A DNA stretch of 12,488 nt from Candidatus Cloacimonadota bacterium (GCA_016927675.1 JAFGMF010000278.1:1-12488), one strand, 5' to 3'; shown: positions 1-7,717, counted from the first letter of the stretch. Program-made: numbers and translations. The notes: generated by a model from the sequence alone, not told the origin.

Positions 1-735
1 AATATCGGCAGTTCTGCAGGAGTAAAAGAAATCGTCGCTGCTGCCAGAGAACGGAAAATTCCAATTCGAATCGGAGTTAACAGCGGTTCGGTGGCAAAAG
101 ATAAACTCCGTCGTTTGGGAATGAAACCGGAAACTCTGGTCGAAAGCGCACTGGAACATGTTTATATCCTCGAAAAAGAAGGTTATCACGAAATAAAAAT
201 ATCAGTTAAGGCATCTTCGGTTCAACTGACTCTGGATTCTTACCGGTTGCTCAGTAAGAAAGTAGATTACCCATTTCATATCGGAATAACAGAAGCCGGG
301 AGTGAATTTTCAGGGACGATAAAATCAGCGATTGGCATTGGTATACTTTTAAACGAAGGAATCGGAGATACTATCAGAGTATCTTTAACGGCTCCTCCAC
401 AAAGGGAAATTTCTGTCGCCCGGGAAATCCTGAAAAGCCTGGGATTAAAAAAAGGGCTGAAGATAATCTCCTGTCCCACCTGCGGCAGAACCGAAATCGA
501 CCTTATCCGACTTACCAGAAAAGCTGAACATGCTTTGCGGAAATATCGTGATCGTGATCTTACTGTAGCCATTATGGGCTGCATCGTTAACGGTCCGGGA
601 GAAGCTCGGGAAGCTGATTTCGGAATAGCTGGAGGAATAAATGAAGGTCTGCTTTTCAAAAAAGGAAAAATCCTGCGTAAAGTTCCGGAAGCAGATCTGC
701 TGAAGGAACTGATCAAACTGATTGAATCTGCTTGA
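1..735 (+). CDS. ispG: 4-hydroxy-3-methylbut-2-enyl diphosphate synthase, C-terminal part (5' end outside window)
   Basis: IspG (GcpE) converts 2-C-methyl-erythritol 2,4-cyclodiphosphate to HMBPP in the MEP isoprenoid pathway, using a [4Fe-4S] cluster in the cytosol. The reading frame is open from base 1 and gives 244 residues. It begins NIGSSAG, matching the family's NPGNIG region, followed by IRIGVNSGS. The C-terminal cluster domain is intact: CPTCGRTE (Cys158 and Cys161 of the visible part) and GCIVNGPGEA (Cys194, Glu201) supply the three cysteines and the glutamate that ligate the cluster. Compared with the usual 350-400 residues, about 110 N-terminal residues (most of the TIM barrel) lie upstream of the window. 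A GTG at base 91 lies inside the conserved region and is not the start. The stop overlaps the ATG of the next gene (TGATG), so the two are probably co-transcribed. Identification is secure. Confidence 0.96.
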   Translation, partial: NIGSSAGVKEIVAAARERKIPIRIGVNSGSVAKDKLRRLGMKPETLVESALEHVYILEKEGYHEIKISVKASSVQLTLDSYRLLSKKVDYPFHIGITEAGSEFSGTIKSAIGIGILLNEGIGDTIRVSLTAPPQREISVAREILKSLGLKKGLKIISCPTCGRTEIDLIRLTRKAEHALRKYRDRDLTVAIMGCIVNGPGEAREADFGIAGGINEGLLFKKGKILRKVPEADLLKELIKLIESA

Positions 736-2399
736 TGCGATCTCTATCCCTGATCACCCTGATTCTGATATCTCATCTCCTGATGGCTGCAGAATTATCC
801 ATAGGAGAAATAACTTTTACCGGTAATTTCATTTTTCCTGACAGTAAGCTTCAATCGCAGATCTTTTCTGCACCTGGACTTAATTTTAATCAACAGACCC
901 TTAATAATGATTTAATCAGGATTGTTGAATTTTACGAACAGAACGGCTATTATAATGTTCAGATTTTACCTGCCCGTCTGGAAACGCCTTCTCCGGATGA
1001 AATAAACATTATTATCCCGATCCGGGAAAATGAAGAGATCATAATCAAAGAGATTATTCTGAAAAAAAACAACTATATCTCTGCTCAAATCGTCGGTGAA
1101 AGTGTACGGTTAACCGGCTTAACCCTGCCTCAGGTTTCTGAATGTTTACTTGAACTTGTCGATTTTTATGCCAACCTCGGTTTTCTATTTGCCAAGGTCG
1201 AATTAGACAGTATCCGATTTGATGATACCGGATATTATGCTTTCTGCACAGTTCATGAAGGTGAACCTTTCGAAATCAGGGATTATAAATTCAGAGGTAA
1301 TAAGATTACCCGAGAAAGCACACTGCTTAAAATAGCCCAATTGATTTCGATTAAAACTGTGACTCCTGAGTTTTTGAATCAGGCAGCTGAAAGGATCCGG
1401 GAAAAACCATATATCAAAGAATGCGATCTTGTTCCGTTAAACAATTCTCAACTTCTGCTTGAGATCAAAGAAGATAAAATGACACTGTTGAATGGTATTC
1501 TTGGGTATGACAACAGAAATACCGGAGATGATGCCCTAACAGGTTTCATCAATCTCGAATTTCTCAATCTTTTCGGAACCGATCGCAGTCTGGCTTTTAC
1601 CTGGCAGAAACTTAAACCGGAAAATAGTCTGATCAGATTTAACTACCATGAATCTGGTTTAAATAATCTTCCGGTCGGCGCTGATTTCCTGCTGTCAAGA
1701 GAAGAGGCTGATTCGACTTATACCAGAGTCGAATTTGAGACGGAATTTTATTATTACAACTTCAGCAATCTTTATGGATTATATTTCGGTCTGGACCAGA
1801 TTTTTCCCGGTTCTCGCTATCCCCGGCTGATAACCCGAGAAAATAATCAGAAATTTGGTGCTTTCTGGAGATATAACAAAGTTGATAATCATAATAATCC
1901 TTCCAGAGGATCAAAGCTCTATCTGAAGTATTATGGCATCCTGAATAAAAAATCTGGTAACAGAGTTTACCGCAATGCTTGCGAAATCAGTTGGGATAAT
2001 TATTATCCCATCAGGAAGAATTTTATTCTGGCTCAGGAAATGGAGATAAAAATCATTGAGAACAAGGATATAACCAGATTCGACACTTTTCCACTCGGTG
2101 GATTCAAATCTTTGAGAGGATTCACTGAAAATCAATTTACAGGTTACCGGACAGGTTTGCTGAGCATTGAATTACGGTATTTACTCGATCAGCGATCAAG
2201 GTTGTTTTTCTTTCTCGATTATGGTTATGTGGAAAACCCTGAATTTCGCTTCGGAAAACTTGGTGCTGTCGGCATCGGTTTCCGATTTGATACCAGAATT
2301 GGTCTATTGGGAATAGATTATGGGCTGGGATACAGCGATAATAAACTAAACGAACCTTCCCGGGGAATCATTCATTTCGGGATTGAAACAAAAATATGA
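735..2399 (+). CDS. Omp85-family outer-membrane assembly protein (BamA/TamA-like)
   Basis: This 554-residue protein looks like an outer-membrane beta-barrel insertase or translocase of the Omp85 superfamily. A signal peptide is clear (MRSLSLITLILISHLLMAA, residues 1-19, then ELS). Residues about 20-250 look like three POTRA repeats, with segments such as ITFTGNFIFP, EPFEIRDYKFRGN and 'FYEQNGYYNVQI'/'FYANLGFLFAKV'. Residues about 251-554 form an aromatic, beta-strand-rich barrel. The diagnostic L6 loop motif is present as GGFKSLRGF (LRGF, residues 460-463), followed by the late strand GIGFRFDTRIGLLGIDYGLG. Three POTRAs and this length resemble TamA more than five-POTRA BamA, but class cannot be settled by eye. 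The protein ends FGIETKI without the usual terminal aromatic residue. I chose the ATG at 735, which overlaps the ispG stop, over the TTG at 732. It follows ispG in the same transcription unit. Confidence 0.88.
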   Translation: MRSLSLITLILISHLLMAAELSIGEITFTGNFIFPDSKLQSQIFSAPGLNFNQQTLNNDLIRIVEFYEQNGYYNVQILPARLETPSPDEINIIIPIRENEEIIIKEIILKKNNYISAQIVGESVRLTGLTLPQVSECLLELVDFYANLGFLFAKVELDSIRFDDTGYYAFCTVHEGEPFEIRDYKFRGNKITRESTLLKIAQLISIKTVTPEFLNQAAERIREKPYIKECDLVPLNNSQLLLEIKEDKMTLLNGILGYDNRNTGDDALTGFINLEFLNLFGTDRSLAFTWQKLKPENSLIRFNYHESGLNNLPVGADFLLSREEADSTYTRVEFETEFYYYNFSNLYGLYFGLDQIFPGSRYPRLITRENNQKFGAFWRYNKVDNHNNPSRGSKLYLKYYGILNKKSGNRVYRNACEISWDNYYPIRKNFILAQEMEIKIIENKDITRFDTFPLGGFKSLRGFTENQFTGYRTGLLSIELRYLLDQRSRLFFFLDYGYVENPEFRFGKLGAVGIGFRFDTRIGLLGIDYGLGYSDNKLNEPSRGIIHFGIETKI

Positions 2400-2467
2400 A
2401 GATTTTTCTGGTAATTTCAGCAGGTTCTACAAGGATTGTTTAGTTCAAATAAGTAAAAGGATGTGTA

Positions 2468-3289
2468 ATGGAAAAAAACGGACATCTAAAAGTTGGAGTA
2501 TATGTTGATGTTTCCAATATCGCCCAGAATGGTGGATTTGGAATGCAATACGATGTTCTGCGTGAATTTGCCTGTCGTAACAGTGGTGTTGCCATGCGTC
2601 TTAATGCTTATGTTGCCTATGATGAAGAAATGGCAAAAAAGAATCAGGAGTACCGGAAAAAATCCGAGAGTTTTCATTCCGTATTAAGAGATTTCGGTTA
2701 TAAGGTAATTGTAAAAAAAGTGCGCTGGTTTGTTGATGAACACGGCAATCGCTATGGTAAAGCAAATGCTGATCTGGACATGGCAGTAGATGCCCTGATG
2801 CAGTCCGAAAGATTGGATTATGTACTGCTTGTTTCCGGAGATGGCGATTTTGTACAGGTTGTAAGAGCTCTTCAGAATAAAGGTTGCCGGGTAGAAGTAC
2901 TGGCATTCAAAAATGTATCACATGTTCTTCGTAACGAAGCAGATGTCTTTACCTCAGGTTATCTCGTACCAAATCTTACTCCCTACGAATATCCTTCTGA
3001 CGCAGATAACTCCCGTAAGATTGCCAGAGGAGTCTGTTACAGCTTCTTTCCTGAAAAAGGTTTTGGATTTATCCGTTTCATGAAAGATCTCAGCGGTAAA
3101 CTCTGGATTACCGATTCCCGCAGAACCGAATCACCTTATGCTACCGCCTTTGCCCATAGTTCTCAGTTCCCGGAAAATATCGATCTGGCTGTCCTGCCCA
3201 ACCGGGAACAGATTTTTGAATTCGAACTCAAAGAGGTGAAGGATAAGGGCTGGCAGGCAGAAAATATCAAACTTATCTATCATTACTGA
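2468..3289 (+). CDS. NYN-domain (LabA/DUF88-like) putative ribonuclease fused to a C-terminal cold-shock domain
   Basis: The 273-residue product has two visible domains. Residues about 7-170 are a NYN (PIN-like) domain: VGVYVDVSNI carries Asp14 and Asn17, ADLDMAVDAL carries Asp102, Asp104 and Asp108, and LLVSGDGDF carries Asp125 and Asp127. These acidic residues form the metal site in NYN/PIN nucleases. Residues about 186-273 look like a cold-shock domain: KGFGFIR (197-203) matches the RNP1 motif, TAFAHSSQF (226-234) matches the RNP2 strand, and FEFELKE and GWQAENIKL match the later strands (family form GPQAxNV). The likely role is RNA cleavage or processing with RNA bound by the cold-shock part; the substrate is unknown. 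An AAAGG ribosome-binding site lies about 8 nt before the ATG. The gene starts after a 68-nt gap and is followed 1 nt after its stop by the Ppx/GppA gene. Domain calls are from motifs only. Confidence 0.87.
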   Translation: MEKNGHLKVGVYVDVSNIAQNGGFGMQYDVLREFACRNSGVAMRLNAYVAYDEEMAKKNQEYRKKSESFHSVLRDFGYKVIVKKVRWFVDEHGNRYGKANADLDMAVDALMQSERLDYVLLVSGDGDFVQVVRALQNKGCRVEVLAFKNVSHVLRNEADVFTSGYLVPNLTPYEYPSDADNSRKIARGVCYSFFPEKGFGFIRFMKDLSGKLWITDSRRTESPYATAFAHSSQFPENIDLAVLPNREQIFEFELKEVKDKGWQAENIKLIYHY

Positions 3290-3290
3290 A

Positions 3291-4214
3291 ATGCAGAAAT
3301 CAGACGAATCCATTGATAACAAGTATGCCGTTATTGATGTAGGCACTAATAATATCCTGATGCTTCTGGCCAGAAAAACCGGAAAGCAGATCGATGTGGT
3401 TCACCGAAGCTTCAATATCTCCTCTCTGGGAAAAAATATGAAAAACGGACTGCTTAATCAGAGAGCAATTCAACGAACAAAAAATTTTCTCAAAGATTAT
3501 CTCGATTTTGCCAGATTATTTACCCAAAATATCATTGTCGTCGGAACAAGCTGCTCCCGTGAAGCTCTAAATATAAACCAGCTTTCAGATTGGTTGATGC
3601 ATAATTTCAAACTTCACTATCATATTATTTCCGGAGAACAGGAGGCTCATTTCATTGGTCTGGCCAATGTCAGAGAATTTTCAGATTTTCCTGAAATTAT
3701 CCTGTTTGATATCGGTGGAGGAAGTTCGGAATTCGTCTATATAAGTAAAGGCGAAATCATTTTTACGCAAAGTCTGCCCCTGGGTATTCGCAGACTGCAT
3801 AATAATTCTGCCAGAAATGCCGGAAAAAGGCTTGATCTCACAAGGAAAATCCTGCAAAATCTCAAAGACAACCTTTTCACTGATCCCATTCTGATCGGAA
3901 CCGGCAGTACTGCAACAAGCCTGGTGACAATCAAAAAACAAATGCGGGATTACGATTCAAGGATCATTCATCAGAGTATAATTAACAGAGATGAATTATC
4001 TGATCTGATAAAAAAAATCAAGGATTTAAAACCTAAACAGATTGCCTCTCTAGTCCCTTTTGATCCGCTTAGAATAGATATTGTTCAAACGGGAGCAATG
4101 ATAATCAAAGAGATAATTGACCATTTTAACAGAGATGAATTTCTGGTCAGTGATAAAGGTCTGGCGTTCGGAGTCCTTGAGCAAACTGATCAGGAGATCA
4201 GAAAATATTTATGA
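3291..4214 (+). CDS. Ppx/GppA-family phosphatase (exopolyphosphatase / pppGpp phosphohydrolase), short form
   Basis: Members of this ASKHA-fold family hydrolyse inorganic polyphosphate and/or pppGpp in the cytosol. The 307 residues contain the full actin-like core: VIDVGTNNILMLLA (14-27) as phosphate loop 1, ISGEQEAHFIG (113-123) with the catalytic-loop glutamates, FDIGGGSSEFV (139-149) as phosphate loop 2, GTGSTATSL (203-211) and SDKGLAFG (287-294). The Ser of the usual GSN in loop 1 is Thr here (GTN). The protein stops after the core and lacks the C-terminal HD-like domain of the roughly 500-residue E. coli enzymes, as do many single-core homologues in other phyla. Sequence alone does not separate Ppx from GppA activity. 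The start lies 1 nt after the preceding stop with no clear ribosome-binding site, implying translational coupling to the NYN gene. Confidence 0.92.
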   Translation: MQKSDESIDNKYAVIDVGTNNILMLLARKTGKQIDVVHRSFNISSLGKNMKNGLLNQRAIQRTKNFLKDYLDFARLFTQNIIVVGTSCSREALNINQLSDWLMHNFKLHYHIISGEQEAHFIGLANVREFSDFPEIILFDIGGGSSEFVYISKGEIIFTQSLPLGIRRLHNNSARNAGKRLDLTRKILQNLKDNLFTDPILIGTGSTATSLVTIKKQMRDYDSRIIHQSIINRDELSDLIKKIKDLKPKQIASLVPFDPLRIDIVQTGAMIIKEIIDHFNRDEFLVSDKGLAFGVLEQTDQEIRKYL

Positions 4215-4218
4215 CCAG

Positions 4219-5034
4219 ATGAAAAATTTATTCCCTTTACAGACTGGTAGTAAGATAAAGATCACAGTCCGTTCCAGATTGATCGGTGCAGATACTTTTA
4301 CCGTTATTGCTGGACCCTGTACAATCGAAAATTATGAAGATCTTCTCGAAATAGCGCTCGAACTGAAGAAGCGGAACATCTGTTTCCTTCGTGGAGGTGC
4401 CTATAAACTGAGAACATCTCCGTACAGCTTTCCCGGATTAGGGATCACCGGCCTTGAAATCCTGAAACGTGTTTGTGCTGAAACAGGTTTGATCTCAGTC
4501 TCAGAAATTACCTCGGCAGAAGATGTGTCACTTTTTTCTGATTTAGTTGATATAATCCAGATAGGAACCAGAAACATGCACAACTACAGACTCCTGGAAA
4601 AACTTGGGGATATAAGCAATCCGGTTATTTTAAAGCGAGGATTAAGCAGTACGATCGAAGAATGGCTCTATGCTGCAGAACATATTCTAAAAGCAGGTAA
4701 TCCTAATGTTATCCTCTGTGAAAGAGGTATCCGTACTTTTGAAACTTACACCCGAAATACTCTCGATATCTCTGCCATACCCGCAGTAAGAAACCTGAGT
4801 AACCTTCCGGTAATTATTGATCCATCTCACAGTTCCGGAAGAAGAGAACTCATCAGACCACTCAGCTGGGCTGCAGCCGCAGCCGGTGCCGATGGAATTA
4901 TCATGGAAACCCATTTCCGGCCAGATAAGGTGATCTGCGATAGCGAACAGACCATAGACCTTACAACTTTTGATCAGATCTATTCCGGATTTCCCGAACT
5001 GATAGCCCTCTGGCAAAAGCATATTCAGGAATGA
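4219..5034 (+). CDS. aroF: 3-deoxy-7-phosphoheptulonate (DAHP) synthase, type I-beta, catalytic domain only
   Basis: This enzyme condenses phosphoenolpyruvate with erythrose 4-phosphate, the first step of the shikimate pathway. The 271-residue TIM barrel shows the family motifs in order: IAGPC (metal ligand Cys34), RGGAYKLRTSPYSF (58-71), QIGTRNM (114-120), LKRG (138-141), CERGIRTFE (167-175), TRNTLDISAIP (178-188), DPSHSSGRRELI (201-212), and the late metal ligands METH (Glu230) and CDSEQ (Asp241). The usual KPRTSPYSFQG reads KLRTSPYSFPG. There is neither the N-terminal ferredoxin-like regulatory domain of the Thermotoga enzyme nor a fused chorismate mutase, so feedback control, if any, is not encoded here. 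The frame is open upstream to 4117, but the extension lies inside the Ppx gene; ATG 4219, 4 nt after that stop, fits the family N-terminus. The gene symbol follows common usage for this class. Confidence 0.93.
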   Translation: MKNLFPLQTGSKIKITVRSRLIGADTFTVIAGPCTIENYEDLLEIALELKKRNICFLRGGAYKLRTSPYSFPGLGITGLEILKRVCAETGLISVSEITSAEDVSLFSDLVDIIQIGTRNMHNYRLLEKLGDISNPVILKRGLSSTIEEWLYAAEHILKAGNPNVILCERGIRTFETYTRNTLDISAIPAVRNLSNLPVIIDPSHSSGRRELIRPLSWAAAAAGADGIIMETHFRPDKVICDSEQTIDLTTFDQIYSGFPELIALWQKHIQE

Positions 5035-5037
5035 TCG

Positions 5038-5868
5038 ATGAACCTTAAAAATAATTGGATTTACTGTACTCTGATGCTCCTTATCCTTCTATCTGTTTTT
5101 ATTCTCTACCACTTTTTACTTAAAAATGAAGCAATCCGGATCACAGATGAAAGCCTGATCCGCCAGACAACATCTTTTCTTGCTGTCTCCACCATTAAAA
5201 CAACCCTCGCGATCATCGAAGGAAGCTCTGTTGGCGGAGAAGTTTCTGCTGTCATACTTTCGGCAGACAGCAATATTGAAATCGGTGATATCGTGCAGGC
5301 ACCATACGACTTCATTGACTTCATCTGGAAAATACTGCTACTCGGAATAATAATACTTACGGTATTGAAAATGCTTTTCCTTACCGGTCTCGGTGATACT
5401 GGGATTTATCTGCTTGGAGCTGGGATCCTACTTAAAATCCTCTCAATTTCATTAAAGTTAAAATCCCTTCATCTGCATAAACTGAGTCGCAACCTGATTG
5501 TTTTAGGTTCCCTGTTATCCCTGTTTGTTCCGGTTCTCCTTGTATTTTCTTACCATTCAAGCGAATTTTTCGTTGAGAAATTCGAAAAAAATATGTCTCT
5601 GGAAATAACAGAACTGGAAAGTGACTGGACTCAATTCCGTCAGGAGATAACTCTTAAAGATTTTAAAGGCTCGCTGCAGAACAGTTTTGCTTTTATTAAA
5701 CGAACTTACCGTAAGATGATAGTGATAATGCTGGAATATGTAGGCATAATCCTGTTGAAATTTATCTTTTTCCCGATCATATTCGGTGTTTTGATTTATC
5801 AGTTAGCAAAACACTTTTTTTCGGGTCTGATCGCCTCAATGTATTCTTATAATCAGGTTAAAAGATGA
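5038..5868 (+). CDS. Multi-pass membrane protein of unknown function
   Basis: I do not recognise a named family for this 276-residue protein. It is clearly an integral membrane protein: hydrophobic spans are visible at about 7-28, 95-116, 119-138 (weaker), 152-172 and 228-256. Residues 29-92 form a polar segment, probably exported, with a conserved-looking stretch IIEGSSVGGEVSA (59-71) and then EIGDIVQAPYDFIDF (81-95). Residues 175-226 form a charged, possibly helical or coiled segment (VEKFEKN, ELESDW, KRTYRK). This alternation of a first anchor, an extracytoplasmic domain and a cluster of spans might suit a sensor, channel or assembly factor, but nothing in the sequence decides. It begins 3 nt after the aroF stop, and its own stop overlaps the start of the next membrane protein (ATGA), so the two are very likely translated together and may form a complex. 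Confidence 0.8.
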   Translation: MNLKNNWIYCTLMLLILLSVFILYHFLLKNEAIRITDESLIRQTTSFLAVSTIKTTLAIIEGSSVGGEVSAVILSADSNIEIGDIVQAPYDFIDFIWKILLLGIIILTVLKMLFLTGLGDTGIYLLGAGILLKILSISLKLKSLHLHKLSRNLIVLGSLLSLFVPVLLVFSYHSSEFFVEKFEKNMSLEITELESDWTQFRQEITLKDFKGSLQNSFAFIKRTYRKMIVIMLEYVGIILLKFIFFPIIFGVLIYQLAKHFFSGLIASMYSYNQVKR

Positions 5869-6506
5869 TCAGAGCTTCTGTTATCATGCTTATTCTGGGT
5901 AATCTGATACCCGTTCTCGGAGTAATCCATTTCGGCTGGCGAATTTTCGATATTATCTTTCTCTTCTGGCTGGAAAATCTGATTATCGGTTTTTATAACG
6001 TTCTTAAAATGCTGATTGCCAACCCGGAAAATAAAGTTAACTGGTTTCTGAAGATATTTTTGATCCCTTTTTTCTGTTTTCACTATGGCATGTTCACCGC
6101 TGTGCATGGTATTTTTGTGATCACATTATTCGGGCAGGGACAATTTACCAACTCCGGATTTCCTTCACTGAATTTATTTATCAATATAATCTCATCGAAT
6201 AATCTGATTTGGGGTATGCTGGCGATCTTCATAAGCCATGGATTTTCTTTTTCGGCTAATTATATTGCCAGCGGAGAATATCGTTCTATTTCGGTTCATG
6301 AGTTAATGAGTAAACCTTATGGCAGAATCGTGATCCTGCACCTGGTCATTCTCATCAGCGGTTTTCTGGTAATGGCTCTTAAGCTGGATTTTGCCGGATT
6401 GCTGTTACTGATAATACTCAAGATATTCTTTGATCTGAAAGCTCATATCAAAGAGCATAAAGTTCTTGCAAAGAAAAATCAGAATTCCCAGTCCGTTCTG
6501 GGCTGA
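5865..6506 (+). CDS. Polytopic membrane protein, DUF6498-like
   Basis: This 213-residue protein is almost entirely hydrophobic, with about six membrane spans (roughly 5-22, 27-49, 61-88, 102-127, 153-171 and 175-190). The pattern FWLENLIIGFYNVLKM (34-49), HYGMFTAVHGIFV (73-85), SHGFSFSANYI (124-134) and PYGRIVILHLVI (151-162) matches my recollection of the DUF6498 family, whose function is not known. Histidines recur inside or beside the spans (His73, His81, His125, His159 and His194), which could mean metal or haem binding, but this is a guess. The ATG overlaps the stop of the preceding membrane gene by 4 nt. The last 28 bp are shared, tail to tail, with the acetyltransferase gene on the other strand. 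Confidence 0.82.
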   Translation: MIRASVIMLILGNLIPVLGVIHFGWRIFDIIFLFWLENLIIGFYNVLKMLIANPENKVNWFLKIFLIPFFCFHYGMFTAVHGIFVITLFGQGQFTNSGFPSLNLFINIISSNNLIWGMLAIFISHGFSFSANYIASGEYRSISVHELMSKPYGRIVILHLVILISGFLVMALKLDFAGLLLLIILKIFFDLKAHIKEHKVLAKKNQNSQSVLG

Positions 6507-7717
6507 GGTAAGCAGAACAGCATTTCCAGATCGATCAATAATTTCTCAGGTCCTCTGATCTCTTCGGATAATGCCAGTGTACGAGCCGGTCTTACTCCAA
6601 GCCATAACCTGGTAAAAGCATTAACACTCGCAACCAGAGTTGGCAATGCAGAAGATTTTCCAGGCTTCAGCCATGATTCTTCACCAATGCTGATTTGATA
6701 CTCGCCATTTACCCCGCGCCATTCTGATTCGCTGTTAAGATAATCTCCGATACTGTCTTGAATTATCAGATTGAAATCGAGTTTTCTATCTGGAATTTTG
6801 GTTGCAGAAATAGCCTTTTCAAGATTACAAATCCTCATCTGCCACCAGGAAGAAGCAATCATTTTGTTCTCAAATTTACCACGTTCACTATTAATTCGAT
6901 AGCGAAAAGGATAATTTAAAAAATCCTGCATCTGAATACCTGCAGGTTCTATCATTTGTACCATCCGAACCTGGTCACTGAAACTTTTCAGCAAAGCCAG
7001 CAGCTCAAGGAACTGATCATAATTCTGATAACTCATCCAACATACATGATACGGCCCGTGCTCACCTTCCTTACTCGATATCCAGATATGATGGGTTAAT
7101 TCGATACCAGATTCATCATAATACCCCAATCCAAAGGGATTCTTAGCCCAGAGCATCTCAGCTTTTGTTAATTTAGCTCCCTGAAACGATACTGCTCCAT
7201 GCCTTTTTAAACGTCTCATCCTGGAGAAATGAATCTTCTCATAATCATCAAAAGTCAATCGCTTGGGCTGACGACATGATCTGGTAATTTTCAGATCACC
7301 CGGATCAAAATAGATGATATGCTCGTATCCGCCACTTCCATAACCAAGCAGATTGTAGAAGCCCTGTTCGAAAATTCCTAATCCCGATACAACAGCTCCC
7401 TGAAGAGCACTTTGTGCAACTGCATGTGCAGTCACTCTCCTGGCTAATCCCTGTTTACGGGCAATTCTTCCGGTCGTAACTGCCATTACACCCGAAAAAT
7501 CAAGACTCTCATTGAGATATTGCAGGTTACCGGGAGCTGTTGCAACCATAACTTCCGCTTCATCATTCAACAATCCCACCCAGACCGTACAATTCTCAAG
7601 AAAAGAATCCATGATACTATCCTGTTTTCCTTTCTCCAGCCAGCCAACTTCTTCCCAGATCCGATGACAGGCTTTTTTATCCTTTTCCTGATTATATTCC
7701 CTTATTTCAATTTCCAT
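6479..7717 (-). CDS. Eis-like GNAT N-acetyltransferase with C-terminal SCP2-like domain
   Basis: The 412 residues match the layout of the Eis/COG4552 acetyltransferases: an N-terminal GNAT domain (about 1-140), a second GNAT-like domain (about 145-285) and an SCP2-like C-terminal domain (about 290-412). The acetyl-CoA motif is VMAVTTGRIARKQGLARRV (77-95), including RKQGLA in place of the classic R/Q-x-x-G-x-G/A. FYNLLGYG (120-127) places Tyr121 at the position of the general acid Tyr126 of mycobacterial Eis, and the chain ends in WEF, so the terminal Phe carboxylate used as a base in Eis is also available. Eis acetylates amines of aminoglycosides and lysines; the natural substrate here is unknown. 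The ATG lies within the end of psuG (11-nt overlap), so it is last in the rlpA-psuG operon. Its 3' end overlaps the plus-strand DUF6498-like gene. Confidence 0.85.
   Translation of the reverse strand: MEIEIREYNQEKDKKACHRIWEEVGWLEKGKQDSIMDSFLENCTVWVGLLNDEAEVMVATAPGNLQYLNESLDFSGVMAVTTGRIARKQGLARRVTAHAVAQSALQGAVVSGLGIFEQGFYNLLGYGSGGYEHIIYFDPGDLKITRSCRQPKRLTFDDYEKIHFSRMRRLKRHGAVSFQGAKLTKAEMLWAKNPFGLGYYDESGIELTHHIWISSKEGEHGPYHVCWMSYQNYDQFLELLALLKSFSDQVRMVQMIEPAGIQMQDFLNYPFRYRINSERGKFENKMIASSWWQMRICNLEKAISATKIPDRKLDFNLIIQDSIGDYLNSESEWRGVNGEYQISIGEESWLKPGKSSALPTLVASVNAFTRLWLGVRPARTLALSEEIRGPEKLLIDLEMLFCLPQPRTDWEF

Noticed and set aside
276..716. 146-codon minus-strand open frame.
   Set aside because: It is the antisense shadow of ispG, whose cluster-binding motifs are intact.
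2601..2906. Minus-strand open frame of 101 codons.
   Set aside because: It is a shadow of the NYN domain; the composition is Leu/His-rich with no ribosome-binding site or family pattern.
4117..4218. 34-residue N-terminal extension of the DAHP synthase frame.
   Set aside because: It is fully inside the conserved C-terminal region of the Ppx/GppA gene and has no similarity to the ferredoxin-like regulatory domain.
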